The position numbers and the translations under genes are program-made. From Collybia mongolica (lineage: Eukaryota > Basidiomycota > Agaricomycetes > Agaricales > Clitocybaceae): a stretch of 64,000 nucleotides of DNA. Positions 21,902-32,639 of this stretch are shown here, piece by piece (position 1 is the first letter of the stretch; every line of letters starts with the position of its first letter). The notes beneath the pieces were generated by a model. The model was not told the DNA's origin and made no database searches. It saw nothing but the letters and a program-made list of their open reading frames with translations. The stretch covers positions 2,418,001 through 2,482,000 of the forward strand of contig JAAXNY010000010.1 in NCBI GenBank assembly GCA_013420905.1, given 5' to 3'.

Positions 21902-23604
21902 ATGTCAAGCGAGACCATGGGCATCGTGAGCAGGCTCGCTGGCCACCCAATCTCATTAGTGAGTGATACCCTCTCGATGAAGGCTGCGGTTCACAAACTC
22001 TTACCTCCAGTATTTGCATGGTATGAGTATTCTTGTCTCAGCGCCGTGTTGGTGCCACTAACTTTATGCCACCTTTGTCAAGCATCGGGCGCTGCCCTTT
22101 TAGTTAGTCTTCCAAGTTCCAGTCCCCTCATCATAATTGCCTCTGATGGCGCCCGTTATAGCTTGTTGATTGGTTGTCCACATTAGATGTGGAAATAACG
22201 TATGCGTGGAATGGGCCTTGGAACATGGGGAGAGCCCTTTATTTTCTTACGAGGTACTCTGCGTTCCTGGGTACACCACTATGGCTGTACTGTGAGTACC
22301 AAGACGGTTTCCATGATCCACGATGTCTTATACACACCACTAAACATCGTATCACGTTTAGGCAACATTGCTTTGGCGGTCCCGCCGTCCTTGTGTTCGC
22401 GCATTTATATCGGTTGTAGTGGTAAGAACCCATACACATTGCGCTATTAAACACGCCGATCATTGTATGCCAGTTATTTCAATATTCGGGGTCATAACTG
22501 CTGAATGTACGGTTCACTCTCGATTTCCAGGTCGTTTCTCACTAAAGTCTGTCAGTAATTATGACGATTCGAGTCTTCGCTTTATGGGGCAGGCGCAGAG
22601 ATGTAGGGATCCTGCTTCTCGTGATGTCCATCATCGATGTCACAGTGAGCGTCGCGTTGTTTAACCTATTTCGTGTGCAACTTCATTGTCAGTACGAACA
22701 CTGCTAGTATCCTACCGGAGTGACCTTGACATTGATCCTCCATTAGACTTCACAATACCGAATCTTCCGGGGTGCCTCTCCTTCGCTATGAGTTCCAGCG
22801 GGTCGCATTCTTGGCCTTACATTCCTGTTATCGTTCACCAGACGCGTAGGTGTTGAATCTCAAATTTTGTACCCTGGATGACACAACGCCGGCTACTAGT
22901 TATATTTTCACTGACAGCGATCAAAGGCGTTGAACACTGTAAGTGTCATCAAACACATTTGCCGCAGGCTTCGCTGATGTATTTCAGACCGTGATAATTT
23001 CTATGGCACATCACTAATCAATACCTTTTACCGGGACGGTACGTCGCGTCCTTGTCACGGTCCACGAATGGCATCTCACCACATGAACAAGGTATTGTAT
23101 ACTATGCTTTGTTGGTCGGTGAGATCCTGTGATCGGTTCCGGTTGAGGGGACATACACTCATATACTCAATAAGCTTTCTCGATCGGAAATCTTGCTACA
23201 ACTCATGAACGACCTGTAACTTATTCATTGTTTCTTATCTGTTTCTACCTGCGTTAAAATGGGCTGTGATTGGTGCATAGGACATGACCATATTATACTT
23301 TCTCACATTGTGCGTATCAAACCCTACTGTTCCAGAAACGGGCTCTGACAAATGAAAGTCGCGACACAGTTTGCAGCAAGTCATCCACTCCATCCTTTCT
23401 TCCCGGATGCTGCTACATTTACGACAAGAATCAGCATTCCACAACGATTCCAAGAAATCGACATCCCTCAACTTTGCGACCGTAGAGAGACAGGCCGTTT
23501 CGGAGTCGTCGGTGATGGCGACTCAGAGTCAGTTGTCGGGGTGGCCGCAAATACCTAATCATGGATGGTTTGGGCAAGAGGAAAGCCCGTCGCATTACTC
23601 ATAA
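21902..23604 (+). CDS. DUF6533 family seven-helix-type membrane protein (gene e)
   Basis: The start at 21902 (MSSETMGIVSRLAGHPISL) is homologous to that of gene d; an in-frame ATG 18 bp upstream is an alternative. It continues WYEYSCLSAVLVPLTL, then LIDWLSTLDVEITYAWNGPWNMGRALYFLTRYSAF and TIRVFALWGRRRDVGILLL. The VHQTR loop lies near 22840-22850. The last exon has QQVIHSILSSRMLLHLRQ and ends in a HGWFGQEE motif. Exon order and junctions match gene d throughout. I see no definite inactivating change, although small indels in the second exon need checking. It is a tandem duplicate of gene d. Confidence 0.72.
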
Positions 23605-23639
23605 ACTTCAAGTTCTGGACCCCATTCACCCATCGACTA

Positions 23640-23906
23640 TCCAGTCGGAATATACCTCAAGCCCTTGATATGCTGCTAGTTACCAGTGACTTTTAGGCCA
23701 TACGCTCCTAGGATAATGCTGAGTGTTGCGAATTCTTCAAGTATTTTTTTGGAGTGTCGCTATGATTATCGCTGGGATGAACTGACCATATGTAGTCAAG
23801 AGATGATTGATGAGTACTGTATGCGTGGAAAGGAGCGTGATGCGTCAGCCCGCCTGAACAGGCTTGAACAATGACACACCACAAAACCATAGTCACCGCC
23901 GGAAGC
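23640..23906. other. Spacer between gene e and the right arm; no gene seen
   Basis: Low-information sequence without a recognisable reading frame. It separates the last tandem unit from the start of the right arm. Confidence 0.5.
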
Positions 23907-24041
23907 CTATGTCGAGGAAATCTGAAAATTTCTCACTGTCCCTTTGCGCCTTAAAGATGAGTGTGGTCGTCCTGGCTGGGGTGATGTGGACGGAGACAAA
24001 GACGTTGAACGCGAATTCGCATTGGACGTCGCATTCCCCAT
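23907..24041 (-). pseudogene. 5' fragment of a second AMPK-beta gene in the right arm
   Basis: The minus-strand ATG at 24041 opens MGNATSNAN and continues through a LSPSTSPQPGRPHSSLRRKG stretch almost identical to the real gene. It then leaves the homologous sequence and stops after 44 codons. The upstream leader also matches 13390-13481. The inverted duplication therefore broke inside the AMPK-beta coding region and left a headless-tailed pair: the complete gene on the left and only its first codons on the right. The myristoylation motif is preserved, which supports the start chosen for the full gene. Confidence 0.85.
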
Positions 24042-25866
24042 CTCCCTTCAACTCTACAAATCTATAAAACAAATATTCTCTTATCCGCCCCAACTTGTTT
24101 GCGACTATTGACGTGGCTCCACGGCCCGTTCCACCGGATCCTAGACACATCCACTACCCAGCTATGTCTCACTGTACTTCCATAAACTCGAGGAAATTCA
24201 ACGTGCTTCCAGTCCTTTGGGTCCTATGTCATCCCTTCTTGGTCACGGTGGGTCTATTCCAGACCTCAGGTCTCCTTCCAACACCCTATATATGTATATG
24301 TTGGGTCCAACCCATGCTCATGCTTCCATATCGGTCTCTCTCTCACACAAGGCTGGTTCTCAGAGCTCAGCACGTCACATCACCAATGAACACATATACC
24401 AATACAGAAAATATTGAGGTCGAAGATCGAACGAATGAACGGATCACTGAGGCGTGTCGGCGTACCCTCAATAGAACCTTCCAGATCCCCACCAGCGCTC
24501 CTTGCAATTGGTCTTTCGCTGACGGAAATCTGATACCGTCTTGTTACAGGAATTCCCTATCATCTCCTCCTAATGAATATCCGGATGCCATGGTTATCTG
24601 TGTATATTGACGGTCTCCCCTACTTCCTGCACTTTTTCCTCGAGAGACCACGAAGACATCCCATTTGAGGTAAGGCCATGGGGCCCACCAACCCGCCGAA
24701 ACCCGAGTATCTACGAAGAAATACATATACGCGTGTGTCAAGGCCCACCGATCTCATTGCAGTATTTATTCTGTTACCGCCGGCCGAATTATTGGTATCT
24801 AGTGTTGTTTCACTGATCATGGGTGTCTTCCGAGCCGCGATTAGATGGACAATGCTGCATTAACGAATGCCGTTTCTGACGATGCTACCAAATATTCCAG
24901 TTTCCCCTTTTCCCATAATATCTGGCTGTGTACAACATGCCCGACTCAAGCATCGGTGCGCCCCCTGAACTCGCCGAGACGTACACCCTCCCCCTACTGA
25001 TGATCCACACTCGGGTGATGCAGACAGGTACACCGGTTCGGGACTAGCAGACCCAGCCCCCAGGAGAGCTTTCCCTCTCCCGAGGACTGAAACTGCGGCT
25101 TCTGATCACAGCACCAGCGTTGCTCCTGCACTGTCCTTTTTCGCCCCCGAATGCCAGCATGTGATAGCCGTTTGCCGACTTCTCAGTGCCCCTATACTCC
25201 AACCCTCAACCGAGTCCGACACGAATGGAGACTCCTTCCTTTATGTCAGAACCCACCAACCCGTCCCCCTGCAGGAGCTATCCGGAGATCATAATCAGTA
25301 TGAGAAGAACGACCCACGCATCAAAATGTTACAATACTTTCGGGAGATGAGGTTGAGGTTTTACAAGTGAGGGGTTGGTCGTCACATACTCTAGCAGGAA
25401 GAATGTCTTGCTTCGAAGCTCGGTTCCGGGCGTCACATCCGACTCAACTCCGTTTATCATTCAATGTCTGTCACTTTTACGGTTGTGCGGTGCATAAATG
25501 CATTATATTCTCACACCTATGCCCTCTTTTCCACCAGCCCTTTGTCCCTATAGTCTCCAGGAGGGTTTGCTGCATCAATTGTTATATTAAGCTCCATTTC
25601 TACTATCACAGATAAAACCTTGAAGATGTTAGTGCACTCCTGTATACCTACCGTGAGTTGACATTCTGGCAGGATCGGGGTGGCCCATATTTTCTTATCC
25701 ATACCTAACATGTCCTGTTTTTTTCCCAGTATTCTTATGGTGTGTTTTCCTAGCTTACCTCTAAACCAAACCATATATGATATGTCCGGCCTAGCATTAA
25801 GTGCCACCTTGTTGGTATGAGTCCTAATTTGCTTATTTGTTGCTTTATGATTGATCACAGATCCAT
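23930..25866. repeat. Inner right arm (A') of the large inverted duplication
   Basis: Reverse-complement counterpart of 12060-13640. The order is AMPK-beta 5' fragment, upstream strip, QYEKNDPRIKML strip and then the first exons of gene b'. The match stops at about 25866 inside an intron of b', exactly where the 5'-truncated chromovirus begins. It carries extra sequence (about 24150-24450) with no left counterpart. Confidence 0.87.
25596..25866 (+). pseudogene. DUF6533 gene b', first two exons only
   Basis: Exon 1 is homologous to gene b, but the start codon is ATT instead of ATG at 25596-25598. The GTGAGT donor is kept, and the second short exon (ISYMV in one frame, but read in the gene b frame) is present up to a donor-like GTATGAG near 25816. 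The DWLSTLD exon is missing because transposon sequence starts at about 25867. It is a clear dead fragment. Confidence 0.75.
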
Positions 25867-27578
25867 CTATGAGGGGGGGAAGGAGATTGCCTTGAAGAAC
25901 ATGGAAGATGAGGGTTTTTAAAGCGGTGGCCTGAATCGACGTCAGTACCTGCCAAGACTTATTCTGTTACGCTATCACCTGTAATTTTAGGAGAAATGAA
26001 TCAACAATCTCTTTCTATTCCAATTATGGTGATTGAAGAACAGACAAACGTCGAAACCCCAGCAATTGGACTTATTGATTGCAGAGCTGGAGGAATCTTC
26101 ATTGACAAGACATTCATTGAAAAAAATGAAATAAAGACAACCCCACTGAGAAAGTCAATCTCAGTTAGGAACATAGATGGAACAAAGAACAAATCAGGGA
26201 ACATCACAGACTGTGTATGGACCAAGATTCGAATTGGAGAGGAAGAAATCAGAATCCGACTATTAGTTAGTGGAGTAGGAAAGGAAAACATCATCCTTGG
26301 ATTACCATGGTTAAAACGGCACAACCCCAAGATTGATTGGGAGAAAGGAACACTTGACTTTGGACCAAGCATCAAAAAAGGAGTTCTATTGGAAGCAATC
26401 TGAAGGAATATAGAAATCTGACAGATGAAACAAACATGGCAATACCCAAAGGCAACGGTAATGGAAATACAGGAAGAACACCCAGAAGAAATCCCAAGGA
26501 ATCAACCCCTTGAAGATTGGCAACCAATTCTTTTAGGAATCAACAAAGAAGATAACGAACACGAAGTCAATCTACTTAGGACATACATCCATCCAGAAGA
26601 CGATGAAGAAGAATCCATTTGGATAAATGCAAAGACATCAATATCACAGGAACTGGAACACAAGGCAGAAATCAAAGATCAGAAACCAAAGAAGACACTA
26701 CCGGAATTCTATCAAGAATATGCGTCACTATTCAACAAAACAAACTCGGAAAGAATGCCAACACAACAATCATGGGACAATGCAATAGATCAAAAACCTG
26801 ATTTCATCCCAAAGAATTGTAAGATCTATCCCATTAGCCCGGCGGAACAAGGAAAACTGGACAAATTCATTGATGAAAACATGCGAAAAGGATACATCAG
26901 ACCATCAAAATCCCCACAGGCATCACCCTTCTTCTTTGTATCAAAGAAAGACTCAGCAAAACTTCGACCAACTCAGGATTACAGGAGACTAAATGAAGGA
27001 ATGATAAAGAATGCATACCCTTTACCACTTGTAGGGGAGCTTCTTGACAAACTGAAAGGGGCCAAATATTTCACAAAATTGGACCTACGATGGGGATACA
27101 ACAATGTCCGGATCAAAGAAGGCGATGAATGGAAAGCAGCATTCAAAACTAACAGGGGATTGTTTGAACCCCTTGTTATGTTTTTCAGCTTATGCAATTC
27201 ACCGGCGACATTCCAGAACATGATGAACGACGTCTATGCAATAGAAATTGATGAAGGATGGATCCTGATCTACATGGATGACATTCTGATTTCCTCCAAC
27301 AACATTGATGATTTACAAAGAAAGACCATGAAGGTCCTGGATAAACTGAAGGAAAACAACTTGTACCTGAATCTGGACAAATGCATATTCGAAGCCACAG
27401 AACTTGAATACCTCAGACTAGTCATCAGAGAAAATGAAATAGGTATGGAACCAACTAAATTGGCAGGAATCGCAGATTGGCCAGCCCCAACAACAGTGAA
27501 ATAAGTCCGATCATTCCTCGGATTTGCAAACTTTTACCGAAAGTTCATTGGACACTACACTGAACTTACCAGACCATG

Positions 27579-29238
27579 AGGTCTTTACACTCCCCCACAT
27601 CTTCCAGCGGATTCCGAGCGGAATCCTCAATTCCGACAGGAATCCGCTCGGATTCCTGTCGGAATTTTGGCTGCAGAAGTAATAGAAAATGGCTGTAAAA
27701 ATAGATAAAAATTCCGAACGGATTCCGCTCGGATTCCGAGCGGAATGAAATTCCACAGGAATTCCGGCTTCAGAATACTGAAATTCTGACAGAGTCCACA
27801 GGAATTCTATCGGAATTCCTGGATGGAATGCCGGAGCGTTGTGACGACGCGTTGTGGTCACGTGTTTGATTACTAATCAGATTAGTAATATAAATTTTAT
27901 TTACACAAATTATATATACTATTTGTTATTAATAACATCACATAACGGCGGTGAAAAATTTGCATCCGACTAGGTTCGAACGTGTACAGGCACGAAAATT
28001 ACGTAATATGTTTGGCGTTCATAACCGTTGGGCAAGGCGGGCATTTCTAGCTGCCGGCTCACTGGCCTCAAGTCAACAGACTTAGGTCACATGATTATGA
28101 GGCATGTGCAACGGTCACATTACCGTTGCCACGTCTTCGTTGGTTCTTTTCAACCACATCAACGACGTCCACCAAACCGCCAATGCCGACACCAACACCA
28201 ACGCACCCACGCCGCCAACGCCAACGCATCAAACGCCAACCGACGTCGACATGATGACGCACAAGACGGTGTGGGGAGAAGGATAGAAACGGACGCGGAA
28301 CGAGGGGACGACGAGGAAAGGGCACCCTGAGGGGCAGAACCAGGTGAGTCATACACCGCCGCTCACCCACACGCTCACCATGCAGCACGTCCCCCTCCCC
28401 CCCACTTCAGGAACTCAAGACAAACGATACGGCCGCCAACAGCAATAGTGAGGAAGGCGGCAACGACAATGACAACGACAACGACGAAGACAGCAACAGC
28501 AACAGCAGCAACAGTGCCGACGAGGCCTGCGGCAACGACGGCAACAGCAGCGGCAGCGGCGGCACCAACAACGGCGCGACAACAACAACAACAACTACAA
28601 CAAAGACGACCACCACCACCACGAGGACGGCGGCGGCGGTGGCGGGGACGGGGACAGCGGCAAGTAGAGCGGCCAGTGCCGTCGCCGCTGAAGCGCAGGC
28701 CACTGACGATGTCGCGGGGGCCGACGAGGACGACGGGGGGGCGGGGGCGGGGGCCCCGCCTATATTAAATTTATCTTATCATATATGTATTATATTTAGT
28801 AATAATACATGTTTTATCCTATTAATTATAGAGTGCTTTTTTATCATACTCAACAGATTTTAAAAAGACAGGCTGAAAGAGAGTAATTTAGTACTTCAAA
28901 ATGTTAGATATACTGTTGACTTTATTGACTGTTTTGACTTAAAACTTATGATTCTGATCAGAATCCGAGCAGAATGTTGTGGAATTCCTTTGAGAATTTT
29001 CTTCTTCCACACTTTGTAAGAAATTCCTCAAAATTCTGCGGAATTCCGATGATTTCAATCAGAATTCTGTGTTCTGAGCGGAATCCGAGCGGAATATTGC
29101 AGAATTCCTCAAAGGAATTTTCTGTTTTAAAACTTTTTCAAAATCTTCCTGCATTCCTCTGGATTCCGATCAGATTCCTGTCGGAATTCCGGATTCCGAT
29201 CGGAATCCTCTGCAGGATGTGGGGGAGTGTGAAGTACT
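27579..29238. mobile_element. Internally deleted, non-autonomous derivative of the KDZ-linked element
   Basis: The ends AGGTCTTTACACTCCCCCAC and, inverted, AGTACTTCACACTCCCCCAC match those of the 4.17-kb element at 41757-45927. So do about 250 bp of left and 420 bp of right subterminal sequence, including the last codons of the CxC-type gene (28830-28862). The middle is unrelated low-complexity DNA. It interrupts the chromovirus between the RT thumb region and RNase H. Subterminal parts are full of short GGAATTCC/CGGAATCC palindromes, candidates for transposase-binding sites. No clear target duplication is visible, and about 200 bp of the host element is missing. Confidence 0.8.
28440..28765. 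repeat. Low-complexity (CAA/CGA/GCA)n-rich tract
   Basis: Purine/pyrimidine-biased triplet arrays (ACGACA, CAACAG, CCACCA, GCGGCG) produce long Thr-, Gln- and Ala-rich open frames on the plus strand and Val/Ser/Leu-rich ones on the minus strand. They have no start context or homology that would mark a gene. The tract forms the filler of the deletion derivative and ends in a G-rich patch (28735-28755). Confidence 0.7.
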
Positions 29239-31134
29239 GCACAGGTGCGGTACTACAACAACAAAATGACAACAGAGAATGGCATCCATGCAGATACATT
29301 TCACATTCATTTATGGAAACAGAAAGAAACTACGAAATCTATGACAGAGAATTACTAGGCATCATTCGAGCCTTGAAAACATGGAGACATTACCTCGAAA
29401 GATCACAATTCCCCACAGTGATTCTGTCAGATCACAAGAACCTGACGTACTTCTGAACAGCACAGAAGTTGAACTGATGACAAGCAGGATGGAGCCTGTT
29501 TCTGTCACAATTTGATCTGAAACTCATACACACACCCAGAACACGAATGATACAGTCTGATGCTCTATCAAGAAGATCAGACTACACCAGTACAGAAGAC
29601 ACAGACAACAAAGACCGGATCTTACTACCAGATGATATTTTTATCAAAATGATTGATATAGGTTTACAAGAAGACCTAAAGAAATCAGTTGAAGAAGATG
29701 AGTTGTTTGCAAAATCAATTGAAGCATTAAAAGAGACAGGGACACCACCAATCAAATCAAACCTGTCTGATTGGAAATTTGAAGATGGACTTCTGTTTTT
29801 CAAGAACAGATGTTATGTAGGACCAGACACAAAGCTGTGACGAGAAATAGTGTGAAGATATCATGACACAAAACCAGGAGGACACCCAGGCCAATACAAA
29901 ACACAAGAGTTAATCAGTTGAGAATACTGGTGGCCAGGAATGGGAGTATTCATAAAGAATTACGTTGATGGCTGTGCCACATGCCAACAAATGAAAGTCA
30001 ACATGCACCCAACAAGACCAGGGTTAATACCAATTGCAACAAATGGAGAACCATGCCCTTTCTCATTTGTCACAGCTGACTTTGTCATGGACCTCCCAGA
30101 AAACAATGGAAAAGATAGTCTCATGGTCATGGTAGATCATGGCCTTACAAAGGGGGTAATTTCTATCCCTTGCACCAAAACGATTGATGCTCTAGGAACA
30201 GCAAACCTTTACCTGGAACATGTCTACAAAAGATTCAGACTACCTGACACCTTCTTACAGTATCTGATTGAGGCCCTCAATTTGTGGCCAAAGTCTTCAA
30301 AGAACTAGGAAAACTCCTTGGAATCAAGCTTGTAATGAGCACAGTGTATCACCCACAAACGGATGGAGAAACAGAACAATTGAATCAAGAGCTTGAAATC
30401 TATTTCCGAATGTTCTGCCAGAACAACCCAACAATATGGAAGGATCTTAACCCAATCACAGAATTCACTCATAATCAAAGAACACACTCCACGACAAAAA
30501 GATCCCCATTCTTCCTTATGATGGGATACAAACCACAGGCAATTCCATCAGCATTCCAGAAGACAAATGTTCCAAGTGTGGAGCAACGGATGATCAAACT
30601 TAATAGAGCACGAGAAGAAGCCATGGCAGCACACAACTTGGCAAGAAGAAAAGTTGCAGAAAGGACAACACGAGTTTTCATTCCATTCAAACGAGGAGAA
30701 CATGTTTGGTTAGAAGGAACAAACCTTTGAATCCCCTATCCTTCAAGGAAACTAGCACCAAAACGAGAAGGACCCTTTGAAATCCAAGAAGTCCGCGGAC
30801 CAGTAACATACAAACTGAAACTTCCATCACAATGGAAGATTCACCCTGTATTCCATGCATCTCTTCTCATACCATACAAGGAAACTGACACCCACAGACC
30901 CAATTTCTTAGAACCTCCACCAGACCTCATGGATCAAAATGAAGAGTACAAAGTAGAAGGAATTATCAATCACCGACAACAAGGCCAAGGCTTCCAATAC
31001 CTCATGAAATGGAAAGGTTACTCATCAGCCCACAATACATGGGAACCTGAAAACCATTTAAAAGGAGCTCAAATGATACTACAATCCTACCAGAAACAAC
31101 ACCACCTCTAAACAAACTCTCGAACAAATGATGA

Positions 31135-32086
31135 TTTCCTCCTTTTTCACATCAGCCAAATCCGCTGACACACATTCCTCTCACTACTCTAACACTATGG
31201 GAGAAAGACTCGACTATGTCAATCGTATTTGTTGATGCAACAAATTCCAAAATTGGTTTGCACAAGAAACCCTCCAATCAATGATAACAGAAATTTGGGA
31301 TAAAACCTCCAGTCAAGACCTTTTGGAACAGTATGGAAGATATAAACAGATATGAGATATGCTGTTTAACCAAACTGCCAAAATCACAAGTTTCATGGAT
31401 CAGGTTGCAGGAAACCTTAGCTCCATGCTAGAATTCGAAGCACTACAAATCATTGTAGAAAACAAAGAACAAATCTATGAAACACCCATTACATCAATTC
31501 CCTTCAACACATCATTGGCTCTTCAGACCACATCCTCTGGAAGAAGAACATTATTCCCCATTCCCGAAATGCCAGAACCACCAAGCTATTGCTCAACATC
31601 TCCTGAATCAAATATATCACCATATACCACAAAAAACCTATACCATCTATAGACCCATCACTCGTTATGACACGAACCAAAAGACAGAAAGCAACAAAAT
31701 CCATAATCAAAAAGAAACCAAAAAGAAGACCAGCAAAATTACCACTGAACTCCTTCAACCAAAAAGGAGACATCCAAAATCCCATTGACTTAACCAATTT
31801 TACACCCGATCCATGCGACTCAATCTATAGCTACAAATGCACACACTGCTGGTCTAAAGATCATATGAGACTAGACTGCCCAAGCTACAAATGCCCAGGA
31901 TGCAAAGAAAAGAAACCTGGACATGTATATTCCTTTTGCCCAAAAGTAATCCTCCAATACTCAGGGAAAGGTCATACCAATTTGTCTCCAAAGAAGCAAG
32001 CACGGAACTATGATAGTTATCAAGATGTCTATGGATTTTCTGAAGACAAGGAGCATCACTCTGGGAAATCTTGGAACGGTCATTGA
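31135..32086 (+). pseudogene. Chromovirus downstream ORF with CCHC-like zinc knuckles
   Basis: This lies after the chromodomain and before the 3' LTR, where retroviruses place env. The first part (31359-31652) is Ser/Pro-rich and helical. After a frame change, 31667-32086 has a basic stretch (KKKPKRRPAK) and CTHCWSKDHMRLDCPSYKCPGCKEKKPGHVYSFCP, two knuckle-like Cys/His sets. Proteins with this Cys/His block are very numerous in Agaricomycetes, which suggests many come from such retroelements. RNA binding or packaging is a reasonable inference. Stops around 31256 and 31352 and the frame shift indicate decay. Confidence 0.7.
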
Positions 32087-32105
32087 AGCTGGGGCGCTTC
32101 AATCA
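32083..32105 (+). promoter_or_regulatory. 8-bp stem hairpin just upstream of the polypurine tract
   Basis: ATTGAAGC and GCTTCAAT form a perfect stem around a TGGGGC loop. It lies at the end of the downstream ORF, a few bases before AACAGGGGTAA, the likely polypurine primer for plus-strand DNA synthesis. Confidence 0.5.
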
Positions 32106-32119
32106 TAGAACAGGGGTAA

Positions 32120-32605
32120 TGTTACAAATTCCCTTATCATGCATCCTATCTATCTTTTTCTTCTTACTCACTGTTGCTTACTCATACTTACTAATATCAG
32201 TCTGCATTACTCAGACAATTCTCCATTAGTCCCATTTATCCCATGCTTACTCATTCCCTTTATCTATATAGCCAACAGCATTAATCCCTCTTATCTATAC
32301 AACCAGTAGCATAAACCATGCTTATCTATGCTTATTGGACTCCTACGTATATATAGGGACATTCTAGCTTAGTTAGTTCTTTAGCTTGACCTAGCTGAAT
32401 TCACCTTATTCATCTACTCTTGACTCCTCAATGCAAACTTGATCCTACTTGCCTTACAAAGGGAGTAGTGCATCTTTGATACAGACAATCTGACTTAGCC
32501 CTATTGAGGGAGTCATTAGACGTGGGACTTACAGAGTCGATGGTCTAGAATGAACAAACAATAAACCAGACTGATTTAGAGGATAAGGCCTAAACAGCCA
32601 TAACA
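32120..32605 (+). repeat. 3' LTR of the chromovirus
   Basis: It begins TGTTAC after the polypurine tract and ends CATAACA, giving the usual TG...CA with short inverted tips. A TATA-like TATATATAGG stretch (32347-32357) lies inside. No second LTR is in the window because the element is 5'-truncated. Confidence 0.75.
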
Positions 32606-32639
32606 GAAACGACCAAGAAATAGGACAACATACCTTGAG

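Larger units (their letters stand above)
16690..23640 (+). repeat. Three diverged tandem units, each built on a DUF6533 gene
   Basis: Unit starts are recognisable by a shared motif (CATGTGGGAGCCTT or CATGTGAGAACCTTCT) near 16692, 19074 and 21679. Each is followed by the same order of gene, short downstream strip and a strip ending TTTTCCTT.TGACTAAAATTAG (18910-18930; 21560-21585). The repeat length is about 2.4-2.6 kb. Unit 1 has lost the first half of its gene; units 2 and 3 look complete. Divergence is clear, so the duplications are older than the transposon insertions. Confidence 0.75.
25996..31111 (+). pseudogene. Chromovirus pol: protease, RT, RNase H, integrase, chromodomain
   Basis: The protease (25996-26403) shows LIDCRAGG where LIDSGASG-type motifs are expected, so the active site is altered, then IILGLPWL. 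RT (26425-27570) keeps DYRRLN and YMDD. RNase H residues resume at about 29240 ([30 protein letters not shown]). Integrase has D in VTADFVMDLP, D before a TGA (30269) and E in GETEQLNQELE. The chromodomain (30929-31111) reads EGIINHRQQG..YLMKWKGY....NTWEPENHL. Chromodomains steer integration to marked chromatin. Stops at 26401, 26419, 27502, 29454, 29475, 29478, 29838, 29853, 29919, 30269 and 30728 and a frameshift near 30262 inactivate it. Confidence 0.92.
25867..32605 (+). mobile_element. 5'-truncated Ty3/gypsy chromovirus with extra downstream ORF and 3' LTR
   Basis: Protease, reverse transcriptase, RNase H, integrase and chromodomain occur in the chromovirus order. A zinc-knuckle ORF, a polypurine tract and a 486-bp 3' LTR follow. 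Gag and the 5' LTR are absent, since the left edge abuts the broken DUF6533 gene b'. A 1.66-kb KDZ-type derivative is inserted in the RNase H region with loss of roughly 200 bp. Many in-frame stops are present, so the element cannot move on its own. Confidence 0.92.

Noticed and set aside
27961..28020. Possible tRNA (a GGTTCGAAC-like B box)
   Set aside because: No matching acceptor stem, D arm or anticodon arm can be drawn around it.
28448..28768. Long Thr/Gln/Ala-rich open frames in the triplet-repeat tract
   Set aside because: They arise from simple repeats open in several frames on both strands, without start context or homology.
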